From Tistrella mobilis KA081020-065 (GTDB taxonomy: Bacteria > Pseudomonadota > Alphaproteobacteria > Tistrellales > Tistrellaceae), in contig NC_017958.1 in assembly GCF_000264455.2 (NCBI RefSeq), forward strand, positions 625,001 through 689,000: DNA of 64,000 nt, in the 5' to 3' direction. A model generated the notes under the pieces. It was not told the origin of the DNA, did no database searches, and saw only the letters and a list, made by a program, of their open reading frames with translations. Below, one piece after another: positions 17,791-24,636 of the stretch. Within the stretch, counting starts at the first letter, position 1; every line of letters begins with the position of its first letter. The translations under genes and the position numbers were made by a program.

Positions 17791-19023
17791 TCACTTCGCC
17801 ACCAGCGGGCAGGCGCTTTCCGACAGCGGCCAGACCAGCTGGTCGCCGGGGATGGTCGCCACGATGTCGAGATAGTCCCAGGGGCCTTTGGATTCGGCCG
17901 GTGCCTTCACACGGGCCAGATACATGTCGCGCACCACCCGGCCATCTTCGCGCAGCCGGGCATTGCGGCTGTAGGGATCGTCGATCGGCAGCGCGCGCAT
18001 CTTCGCCGAAACCGCATCGGCATCGGTGCCACCCACGGCATCCACCGCCTTCAGATAGTGCAGCACCTCGCCATAGACGCCGGCCTGAAGCATGCCGGGC
18101 ATGGCGCCCACCCGCTCCATATAGCGCTTCGACAGCGCCCGCGCGCGGTCGTCGACATCCCAGTAGGACGGCGTGGTGAGATAGGTGCCCTGCGCCGCCT
18201 GCAGCCCCAGCCCGTGGATGTCCGACAGCATCAGGATCAGGGCCGCCAGCTTCTGGCCGCCCGCGACCAGACCGAATTCCCCGGCCTGTTTGATGGTGTT
18301 GATCGTATCGCCGCCGGCATTGGCGATGCCCACCACCTTCGCCCCCGAGGCCTGGGCCTGCAGCAGGTAGGACGAGAAATCGGGCGTGGCCAGCGGATGA
18401 AACACCTCGCCCACCACCTGGCCGCCGGCTCCGGTGACAACGGCGGCTGCATCGCGGGCGAGCTGATGGCCGAAGGCGTAATCCGAGGCGATCATGAACC
18501 AGCTGTCGCCGCCGGCCTTCACCACCGCTCCGGCCGTGCCCCGGGACAGGGCATAGGTGTCGTAGGTCCAGTGCACGCCATAGGGTGAGCAGGACTTGCC
18601 GGTCAGCGCCGGGGTGCCGGCGCCCGAGAACAGCACCATCTTCTTCTTTTCGCGGGCGATTTCCTGCACCGCCAGCGCCACGGCCGAATTGGGCACGTCG
18701 ACGATCACGTCGACCCCGGCCTGATCGAACCATTCGCGCGCAATCGACGAGCCGAGATCGGTTTTGTGCTGATGATCGGCCGAGATCACCTCGACCGGGC
18801 GGCCGGCAACCTTGCCGCCCATGTCTTCGACCGCCAGCCGCGCCGCCTCGACCGAGCCCTTGCCGGTCGCATCGGCGGTCACGCCGCCGAGATCGGTCAG
18901 CACGCCGATCCGGATCGGCTTCATCTCATCCGCCGCGGCCTGCCCGGCCACGGCCATCAGTCCCGCCACCACGGCCAGGACCACCGCCAGGCGGCCGCCG
19001 GCCGCCTTGCTCTTGTTCCGCAT
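17791..19023 (-). CDS. ABC transporter substrate-binding protein (LivK-like)
   Basis: A 410-residue periplasmic binding protein of the branched-chain amino acid/amide family. The Sec signal (RLAVVLAVVAGLMAVAGQAAA, cut before DEMKP) leads into IRIGVLTDLGGVTADATGKGS, the standard first strand and loop; Periplasmic_binding_6-type motifs follow (SCSPYGVHWTYDTYA; FGHQLARDAAAVV). No liv permease or ATPase genes are adjacent, so it is an orphan component. Coupling with a hydrolase suggests import of an ester or amide breakdown product; that is inference. Confidence 0.9.
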   Translation of the reverse strand: MRNKSKAAGGRLAVVLAVVAGLMAVAGQAAADEMKPIRIGVLTDLGGVTADATGKGSVEAARLAVEDMGGKVAGRPVEVISADHQHKTDLGSSIAREWFDQAGVDVIVDVPNSAVALAVQEIAREKKKMVLFSGAGTPALTGKSCSPYGVHWTYDTYALSRGTAGAVVKAGGDSWFMIASDYAFGHQLARDAAAVVTGAGGQVVGEVFHPLATPDFSSYLLQAQASGAKVVGIANAGGDTINTIKQAGEFGLVAGGQKLAALILMLSDIHGLGLQAAQGTYLTTPSYWDVDDRARALSKRYMERVGAMPGMLQAGVYGEVLHYLKAVDAVGGTDADAVSAKMRALPIDDPYSRNARLREDGRVVRDMYLARVKAPAESKGPWDYLDIVATIPGDQLVWPLSESACPLVAK

Positions 19024-19178
19024 CTGGTTTCCTCCCGCTCCGGCGCCATGGCGCCGCGGGCTTCAGGGCGCAGAGGCCCGGCCCGTTCTTGTGTGCTCGG
19101 CTTGTGTGGTCGGGCATCTCGCGCCGGGTCGCCGATCTGCTATCGTGCGGAGCGCTGATGCCATGGGGAGCATAATCC

Positions 19179-19190
19179 TCCCATATGGGA
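19179..19190. promoter_or_regulatory. Palindromic candidate operator (MarR)
   Basis: TCCCATATGGGA is a perfect 12-bp palindrome in the divergent gap between the binding-protein gene and the marR gene. It overlaps a second inverted repeat, GGGAG(N7)CTCCC at 19166-19182. Position and symmetry fit autoregulation by the MarR protein. Confidence 0.5.
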
Positions 19191-19238
19191 CGAATTGTAA
19201 ACCCCCGCCAGACCAGGCTGCCACCAGGAGGCCCGCCC

Positions 19239-19751
19239 TTGCCCCGTCCGCCGAAGACCCCCGCCGACATGGAGGAGACGGCCCCCCTCGTCCGCGATCT
19301 GAAACTCTTCGGTCTGTTCGACACGGTGCCGATCCGCCAGGCCTATCGCCTGGCGTTCCTGACCAATTTCTACCGGGCACCGCTGCTGCGCCGGATCGAG
19401 CAGGAACACGGGCTGACCCGCCCGGAATGGACGATCCTGATCTGTCTCAGCCACCAGGACGGGCTGAACCCGCGCGACATCTGCGATTTCACCGAACAGC
19501 CGCGCAACAATGTCAGCCGCGGCGCCGCCCTGCTGGAGGCCAAGGGCCTGATCACCCGCGGCCCCGACCCGGAGGATGCCCGACGCGCGCTCCTGCACCT
19601 GACGGAGACCGGCCGCGCCCTCTACGCCCGGCTGATGCCGTTGTTTCAGGCCCGCGAGGCCGAAATGCTGGCGGTGCTGAGCCCCGAGGAACGCGCGCAG
19701 CTCGACCATCTGCTGACCCGGCTGACGGCGGAGCTGCCGGTCTGGCGGTGA
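19239..19751 (+). CDS. MarR-family transcriptional regulator
   Basis: A winged-helix regulator, 170 residues from the TTG at 19239. That codon is preferred because a perfect AGGAGG (19226-19231) sits 7 bases before it; the upstream in-frame ATG 19185 lies inside the palindrome, and ATG 19269 has no ribosome site. Core motifs: LTRPEWTILICLSHQDGLNPRDIC (helices 2-3), NNVSRGAALLEAKGLITRGPDPEDARRALLHLTETGR (recognition helix and wing with the Asp-Arg pair). It probably controls the divergent binding-protein/hydrolase genes. Ligand unknown. Confidence 0.85.
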   Translation: MPRPPKTPADMEETAPLVRDLKLFGLFDTVPIRQAYRLAFLTNFYRAPLLRRIEQEHGLTRPEWTILICLSHQDGLNPRDICDFTEQPRNNVSRGAALLEAKGLITRGPDPEDARRALLHLTETGRALYARLMPLFQAREAEMLAVLSPEERAQLDHLLTRLTAELPVWR

Positions 19752-19832
19752 CCCCGCAGCCCGCATCCTCCGGAACCGATGGCGACGGCGCCGGTTGCTC
19801 CCCCAAACCGCAACCTGCAACGGAGCCCCCCG

Positions 19833-20165
19833 ATGACCCGGATCACCCCTGAGATGCAGCGCTGCATCGATGCCTGTCTCGCCTGCTACCAGTCCTGCCT
19901 GGGCACGGGCATGGGCCATTGCCTGGAAAGCGGCGGCCGCCATGTCGCGCCCGAACATTTCCGCCTGATGATGGCCTGCGCGGAAATCTGCCGCACCTCG
20001 GCGCATTTCATGCTGACCGGCACCCGCCACCACCGCCATGTCTGCCGCGAATGCGCCGAGATCTGCCAGGAATGCGCCCGCAGCTGCAACGACCTGGACG
20101 GCATGGAGGCCTGCGCCGCAGCCTGCCGCCATTGCGCCGAGCGGTGTCTGGCGATGGCGGCGTGA
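19833..20165 (+). CDS. Four-helix-bundle copper-binding protein (Csp-like, DUF326)
   Basis: A 110-residue protein with about 17 Cys and many His residues spaced as CxxxC along helices: CIDACLACYQSC, MACAEICRTSAHF, CRECAEICQECARSC, CAAACRHCAERC. This is the pattern of the cytosolic Csp copper-storage family, which packs Cu(I) inside a helical bundle. No signal peptide is seen, so a cytosolic location is expected. The start at 19833 follows CGGAG by about 8 bases. It lies 81 bases after marR and could share its transcript. A hairpin terminator follows. Confidence 0.9.
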   Translation: MTRITPEMQRCIDACLACYQSCLGTGMGHCLESGGRHVAPEHFRLMMACAEICRTSAHFMLTGTRHHRHVCRECAEICQECARSCNDLDGMEACAAACRHCAERCLAMAA

Positions 20166-20503
20166 GGATCACGTCATCTCGCCAGGTGAGATAAATATCG
20201 TTCAGAGATGAAGAAGGCCCGGGCGGTTTCTGCTGTCCGGGCTCCTTCACCGTCAATCAGCAGCAGTGCCGAAATTTTGCATCGGACTTCTGCTGATTCA
20301 TCTGGTCAATTTTTTCGACGTGATCTAAATTTATATCTTCGTTAACTTGTGATAATAGAAAGTAATCGCTTTCATATTATCAATTTAATATATACAATTT
20401 TTGCGAGTATTCAAAGTGATACAAGAGCACATTCTGCCCCCTTTGAACCATTCCCTGACACTGATCAACTTCCCACTAACGGCAACTACGCTCAGAGCGT
20501 ATA
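20166..20503. other. AT-rich intergenic patch
   Basis: No gene seen. After the csp terminator, about 20,280-20,440 is strikingly AT-rich against the GC-rich surroundings, with runs such as AATTTAATATATAC. It directly precedes the toxin-antitoxin pair and probably holds its promoter; the composition suggests imported DNA. Confidence 0.7.
20213..20248 (+). terminator. Hairpin terminator after csp gene
   Basis: GAAGGCCCGG (20213-20222) pairs with CCGGGCTCCTTC (20237-20248) with one bulge, 48 bases past the csp stop. There is no clear T-run, so strength is uncertain. Confidence 0.5.
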
Positions 20504-20773
20504 ATGTGGCGCACGCGGTTTGAGTGGGACGACGCCAAGCACAAGAAGAACCTGCGAGATCGTGGCTTTGGTTTTGACCAGGCCGCCAGGATCTTCTCCG
20601 GCCACGTCGTCGAATGGCTCGATGACCGCTTCACCTATGGTGAGGACCGCATCTGCGCCCTGGGTATGGTCGACGGCCGACTTTATTGCATTGTCTACAC
20701 CATGAGGGGTGACACGATCCGGATCATCTCCGCCCGCCTCGCCACCAGAAGGGAGCAGTCGCTATGGCCATAA
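20504..20773 (+). CDS. brnT: BrnT-family toxin
   Basis: An 89-residue protein with the BrnT signature: FEWDDAKHKKNLRDRGFGFDQAARIF near the N-terminus, then DRFTYGEDRICALGMVDGRLYCIVYT and the C-terminal RIISARLATRREQ. BrnT is a RelE-like ribonuclease that slows growth when its antitoxin is degraded. The stop overlaps the antitoxin start by 10 bases (20764-20773), so the two are translationally coupled. The gene sits at the edge of an AT-rich patch. Confidence 0.88.
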   Translation: MWRTRFEWDDAKHKKNLRDRGFGFDQAARIFSGHVVEWLDDRFTYGEDRICALGMVDGRLYCIVYTMRGDTIRIISARLATRREQSLWP

Positions 20774-21111
20774 CCCGCATGACGCTGGACGAGATCATGT
20801 CTCGACCTGCCGAGGTGGATCAGGCGAAGATAGATGCCACCACCGAAGCCGACCTCCGCCGGCATATGATCGAAGACGGACAGGATCCGGACGCCCCTCT
20901 CGACACCCTCCGTTTCCTGAACCCACGCGACGTCCGCCGCCGGTTGGGCATGACCCAGAAGCAGTTCGCGGACGCCCTGCATATCCCTCTGGGGACCCTG
21001 CGCAACTGGGAACAGGCCCGGACGGCGCCAGATCCGGCCGGGCGTGCCCTGATGATCATCCTGCAACGCGAACCCGAAGCGGCCCTGCGCGCTCTCCGGC
21101 AGTCTGCGTGA
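20764..21111 (+). CDS. Helix-turn-helix antitoxin of BrnT
   Basis: A 115-residue protein with a C-terminal XRE/HigA-like helix-turn-helix (RLGMTQKQFADALHIPLGTLRNWEQ) and an acidic N-terminal region likely to clamp the toxin. The usual BrnA antitoxin is a shorter ribbon-helix-helix protein, so this is a variant pairing. It should bind its own promoter and repress the operon. Overlap with brnT and the shared strand support the role. Confidence 0.82.
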   Translation: MAITRMTLDEIMSRPAEVDQAKIDATTEADLRRHMIEDGQDPDAPLDTLRFLNPRDVRRRLGMTQKQFADALHIPLGTLRNWEQARTAPDPAGRALMIILQREPEAALRALRQSA

Positions 21112-21255
21112 CCTGTACTCTCGCCGAAGGTTCTTGCGGGATCGCAGATGCTCCCGAGTCAGTGACCCTGCGCCGGGCATACGGCAACATCACCTCGCCG
21201 CCTCCGGGTCCGAGATGAGAATATCGAACCCTCGCCGGCCTGTCGGATCAAAAAG

Positions 21256-21295
21256 AAAAAGGCCTGACCAGCAGACAAGCCGGTCAGACCTTTTT
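21256..21295. terminator. Bidirectional terminator between TA operon and tRNA
   Basis: AAAAAGGCCTGACC and GGTCAGACCTTTTT form a long stem with one unpaired position on each arm, giving T-runs on both strands. It can stop the toxin-antitoxin transcript (plus) and the tRNA transcript (minus). Confidence 0.85.
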
Positions 21296-21297
21296 CC

Positions 21298-21318
21298 GAT
21301 CACACCGGAAGTGTGATC
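21298..21318 (-). terminator. Hairpin immediately 3' of the tRNA gene
   Basis: GATCACAC/GTGTGATC, a perfect 8-bp stem with a 5-base loop, 4 bases past the encoded CCA on the minus strand. It probably acts together with the adjoining terminator or in tRNA 3'-end processing. Confidence 0.55.
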
Positions 21319-21322
21319 CGAT

Positions 21323-21397
21323 TGGTAGCGAGGGAGGGATTTGAACCCCCGACCAAGGGCTTATGAGTCCCCTGCTCTACCACTGAGCTACCCCGCC
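21323..21397 (-). tRNA. tRNA with CAT anticodon (Met, elongator type)
   Basis: 75 nt with an encoded CCA. Acceptor GGCGGGG/CCTCGCT (G1-U72 and G5-U68 wobbles), D arm GCTC/GAGC with a short loop, anticodon loop CTCATAA, T arm GGGGG-TTCAAAT-CCCTC. The acceptor and loop fit an elongator tRNA-Met; tRNA-Ile2 (CAT read after lysidine modification) cannot be wholly excluded. The top pair of the anticodon stem is an A-G mismatch. Confidence 0.88.
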
Positions 21398-21473
21398 GCA
21401 ATGCGTTGGTGCCGGTTCGTCTTCGGCGCCGCCGCTCAGGTGGGCGTGAAATAGCGGATCGGCGGGCGGGTTG

Positions 21474-22292
21474 TCAAGGGGCGGTGTGACGGTTTTTGGC
21501 AGGCTGGTCCCCGATCGCGGTCGTGGCGGTCAGGCCGTAGAGGCGGGCCGCGGCGGCCGCGTCGTCGAGGATGGGCGGCAGGCGGTCGCGCAGGCCGCGA
21601 TACGCCGCCCGGGCCTCGTGGCGGGTATGGGGCCAGTCGCTGCCCCAAAGGATGCGGTCGGGGCCAAGCCGCTGCGCCAGCCAGGCAACATGGCCGTCCA
21701 CCGCCACCCGGCTGCGATAGGGCGCGCTCGCCTTGACATGAACCCCGTGATCCGACGGCAGGGCGGCCAGGGCCTGAAACCAGGGCTCGACGGCCGGGTC
21801 CGCCGCCTCGGGCAGGCCCAGATGGTCGATCACCAGCCCGTCCACCGCCATGGCGAGCGGCGCCAGAACCGGCGCCAGACGGCTGCTTTCCAGCTGGATT
21901 TCCAGATGCAGCCCGGCATCGCGCATGCCCCCCAGAAAGCGCCGCACCTCCGGATCGGCCGGGTCGGGCACGGAGGCGCCCGCCACCAGGTTCCAGCGCA
22001 GGCCACGGATGCCGGCTGCCGCCAGAGCTTTCAAACCAGCCGCGGGTGTGTTCGTCTCGACCACGGCCACCCCGGCGAAGCGGCTGCGGTCCAGCCGTTC
22101 CAGCGCGTCCAGCATCATGCGGTTGTCGGTCCCGAGGAAGCTGACCTGAACGATCACCCCGCCCTTCAGGCCATGCGCCGCCAGCAGATCGAGCCAGTCC
22201 ACCAAGGGCGCCGGCCGGTCGGGCAGATAGCGCACGCGGCCGACGGCCGCCACCTGGTCGTAGACATGAACATGCGCATCGAAACCGATCAT
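21474..22292 (-). CDS. Amidohydrolase-2 family metal-dependent hydrolase
   Basis: A 272-residue TIM-barrel hydrolase. The metal motif DAHVHVYD lies at the N-terminus; RGLRWNLVAG, LVIDHLG and the C-terminal ILWGSDWPHTRHE match the family of 2-pyrone-4,6-dicarboxylate lactonase (LigI), 4-sulfomuconolactonase and related lactonases. The start at 22292 (MIGFDAHVH) is set by GGAGG 4 bases upstream. It is divergent from gntR-tctCBA with a shared operator, so it probably opens a lactone derived from an aromatic or sugar acid taken up by that transporter. The exact substrate is not determinable. Confidence 0.88.
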   Translation of the reverse strand: MIGFDAHVHVYDQVAAVGRVRYLPDRPAPLVDWLDLLAAHGLKGGVIVQVSFLGTDNRMMLDALERLDRSRFAGVAVVETNTPAAGLKALAAAGIRGLRWNLVAGASVPDPADPEVRRFLGGMRDAGLHLEIQLESSRLAPVLAPLAMAVDGLVIDHLGLPEAADPAVEPWFQALAALPSDHGVHVKASAPYRSRVAVDGHVAWLAQRLGPDRILWGSDWPHTRHEARAAYRGLRDRLPPILDDAAAAARLYGLTATTAIGDQPAKNRHTAP

Positions 22293-22308
22293 CTCGCCTC
22301 CATCATAT

Positions 22309-22324
22309 AGTTCTATATAGAACT
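22309..22324. promoter_or_regulatory. 16-bp palindromic operator, GntR candidate
   Basis: AGTTCTATATAGAACT is a perfect palindrome, 17 bases before the hydrolase start and 56 bases before gntR. HutC-type GntR regulators bind such sites, and its AT-rich character stands out. It probably controls both divergent units. Confidence 0.75.
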
Positions 22325-22379
22325 GGTTGACCTGAGGGGTCAAAGGGTTTAGGCAGGAAGGCAGAGGGAGACCAGACCG

Positions 22380-23111
22380 ATGCTGAAACAGTCCATGCCG
22401 TCCGATGAGCGGCTGCCGGCCTATCTGCGCCTGCGTGACGAGCTGGCGGCCCGCATCGCCGCCGGGGAATGGGGCCCCGACCGTGCGCTGCCGTCGGAAA
22501 ACGCGCTCGCCCGCGATCACCGGCTGTCGGTGGGCACCGTGCGCAAGGCCGTGCAGCAGCTGGTCGATGAAGGCCTGCTGGAGCGCCGCCAGGGCTCGGG
22601 AACCTATCTGCGCAAGCCCGCCTTCGACGCGACGCTGTTCCGCTTCTTCCAGATGCAGGGCCCGGGCGAAGATGCCCGCAGCATTCCGAAAAGCCAGCTG
22701 ATCACCCGGGTGCGGATGACGGCACCGGATGCGGTCGCGGCGATTCTGAGCACAGCCGATACCATCCGCATCGAACGCGTCCGCTCGCTCTCGGGCCGGC
22801 CGATCCTGGCCGAGGAGATCTATATCCGCGCCGATCGTTTCGAGGGGTTGGAAAGCCTGCCCGCGGGCGAACTCGGCCCCCTGCTCTACCCCGTCTATTA
22901 CGACCGCTTCGGGGTCTTCGTGGCGCGCGCGATCGATGATGTGAGCTTCGGCCAGGCCGACGCCACCACGGCCGCCCTGCTCGGCATTGCCGAAGGCGCG
23001 CCCGTGGCCTGTATCGAGCGCACTGCCTTCACCATCGACGGCACCGCCGTCGAATGGCGGATCGCCCGCGGCGACGCCCTGAATTTCCGCTACCGCAGCC
23101 GGATCGGCTGA
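22380..23111 (+). CDS. GntR/HutC-family transcriptional regulator
   Basis: 243 residues: an N-terminal winged helix (YLRLRDELAARIAAGEWGPDRALPSENALA; LSVGTVRKAVQQLVDEGLLERRQGSGTYL) and a C-terminal UTRA ligand domain (about 95-240; RIERVRSLSGRPILAEEIYI and VACIERTAFTIDGTAVEWRIA). It should sense a small carboxylate and release the palindrome at 22309-22324. It lies first in a plus-strand unit with tctCBA, 114 bases ahead of tctC. Confidence 0.93.
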   Translation: MLKQSMPSDERLPAYLRLRDELAARIAAGEWGPDRALPSENALARDHRLSVGTVRKAVQQLVDEGLLERRQGSGTYLRKPAFDATLFRFFQMQGPGEDARSIPKSQLITRVRMTAPDAVAAILSTADTIRIERVRSLSGRPILAEEIYIRADRFEGLESLPAGELGPLLYPVYYDRFGVFVARAIDDVSFGQADATTAALLGIAEGAPVACIERTAFTIDGTAVEWRIARGDALNFRYRSRIG

Positions 23112-23225
23112 CCCGCCGGTTCCCCCGCCGCAGACGCCTGCCCGCGGATGCGCCCGCGGTGCAGGCCCGGCCGGACATATCCGGAAGCCGCCACAGAGAA
23201 GACCAACGTCCAGGGAGGGACGACA

Positions 23226-24182
23226 ATGAAGACGCTCGTGACCACGGCCGTCATGGCCGGCCTGCTCGCCACCACCTCGCTCGCCGTCGCTGCCTATCCC
23301 GAACGGCCGATCGAGATGACGGTGCCGGCGCCCGCCGGCGGCGGCACCGACACCGCCGCCCGCAAGCTCGCCACCATCCTGGAAGAGAAGCTCGGCACCA
23401 GCATCGCCATCCTGAACGTGGCTGGCGGCGGCGGCGCGGTCGGCGCCACCCAGTTCCTGCGCGCCAAGCCCGACGGCTATGCCCTACTCGCCACCTGGAA
23501 CAGCCCGCTGACCACGGTGCCGCAGGTGCAGAAGGTCGCCTATGACGCGGCCAGCTTCACGCCGATCGCCTCGACCTCGGAAACCGCCTATACGCTCTGC
23601 GTCAAGGCGGATTTCCCGGCCGCGACCGGCGCCGACTTCCTGGCGGAACTGGCCGCCCATCCAGACAAATACACCTATGGCAATGACGGCATCGGCGGCA
23701 CCATGCAGCTCGCCGCCGAGCGGATCTTCCAGGCCAAGGGCGTGAAGGCGGTGGCCATCCCCTTCGGCGGCGCCGGTGAAACCCTGCAGAACTTCCTGGG
23801 CGGCCATGTCGACATCTATGGCGGCTCGATCTCGCCGGTCATCCCTTACGTCCAGTCGGGAGAGGCCAAGTGCCTGATCGTCACCTCGGCCGCCCCGGTC
23901 GCGGCCCTGCCCGATGCCGCCGGCCTCGCCTCTCTGGGTCTCGGCAGTGAAGAGACCCTGCTCTGGCGGGCGATCATGGGCCCGAAGGACATGGATCCGG
24001 CCACGGTCGAGACCCTGACCAAGGCGATCCAGGAGGCGGTGAACACGCCTGAATATGTCGCGTTTCTGGCCACCCGCGGCGAGATCCCCAATGTCGTAAC
24101 GGGTGAGGCGCTGGCGGCCCGGCTGCAGGGCGAATACGACGCCCTTGCCCGTGTGGCCAAGGCGCTGGGCCTGGGCAACTGA
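23226..24182 (+). CDS. tctC: Tripartite tricarboxylate transporter binding protein
   Basis: 318 residues, of the Bug/TctC family of periplasmic receptors. Signal peptide MKTLVTTAVMAGLLATTSLAVAA, then YPERPIEMTVPAPAGGGTDTAARKLA, the family's ligand-loop opening, and GGAGETLQNFLGGHVD in the second lobe. The start follows a clear GGGAGGGACGACA ribosome site. It captures the substrate for TctAB; the context of a LigI-like lactonase suggests a pyrone or polycarboxylate. Confidence 0.94.
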   Translation: MKTLVTTAVMAGLLATTSLAVAAYPERPIEMTVPAPAGGGTDTAARKLATILEEKLGTSIAILNVAGGGGAVGATQFLRAKPDGYALLATWNSPLTTVPQVQKVAYDAASFTPIASTSETAYTLCVKADFPAATGADFLAELAAHPDKYTYGNDGIGGTMQLAAERIFQAKGVKAVAIPFGGAGETLQNFLGGHVDIYGGSISPVIPYVQSGEAKCLIVTSAAPVAALPDAAGLASLGLGSEETLLWRAIMGPKDMDPATVETLTKAIQEAVNTPEYVAFLATRGEIPNVVTGEALAARLQGEYDALARVAKALGLGN

Positions 24183-24183
24183 G

Positions 24184-24621
24184 ATGGAGCGGCGGCAGGA
24201 CGTCGTCCTCGGCCTCGTCCTCGCCGCCCTCGGCGGGTTCGCGGGCCTCGAGGCCTCAGGCTATCGCGGCGCCTCGGGCCACTATCCCCTGGCACTCGGG
24301 ATCGTGCTTGCAGCGCTTGGTCTGGCCCTGGCCGTCCGTGCGGCGGTCCGGGGCAGCCGGAAGCCGCGCCCGCTGGCCATCCACGCCCCCAGGCTGATCG
24401 GCACCAGCGCCATGGGCGCCGCCTATCTGGCACTCGTGCCGGTGCTCGGCTTCTACACCGCCTCGGCGCTCGCGGTCGCGACCATGCCCGTGGCGCTCGG
24501 CCTGCGCCGGCCGGTGCTGGTCGCGCTTGGCACCATCATCTTCACCGCAGCGGTCTGGCTGGTGTTCTCGATGGTGCTGAACAAGCCGCTGCCGCCCGAA
24601 ATCTGGTTCCGCCCCGGCTGA
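24184..24621 (+). CDS. tctB: TctB small membrane subunit
   Basis: 145 residues with four hydrophobic helices (VVLGLVLAALGGFAGLEA; YPLALGIVLAALGLALAV; LIGTSAMGAAYLALVPVLGF; LVALGTIIFTAAVWLVFSMV) and the ending KPLPPEIWF typical of TctB. It begins 1 base after tctC stops. It pairs with TctA to form the membrane part of the transporter. Confidence 0.92.
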   Translation: MERRQDVVLGLVLAALGGFAGLEASGYRGASGHYPLALGIVLAALGLALAVRAAVRGSRKPRPLAIHAPRLIGTSAMGAAYLALVPVLGFYTASALAVATMPVALGLRRPVLVALGTIIFTAAVWLVFSMVLNKPLPPEIWFRPG

Positions 24622-24636
24622 GGTTTCCGCACCCCC

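Noticed and set aside
17771-18733. Long N-terminal extension of the alpha/beta hydrolase
   Set aside because: It overlaps the substrate-binding-protein gene in another frame and is low-complexity; the hydrolase fold starts near 17770.
20500-20505. Perfect TATAAT box overlapping the brnT start codon
   Set aside because: A promoter here would start transcription after the ATG, and no -35 box is found at the right distance; chance in an AT-rich stretch.
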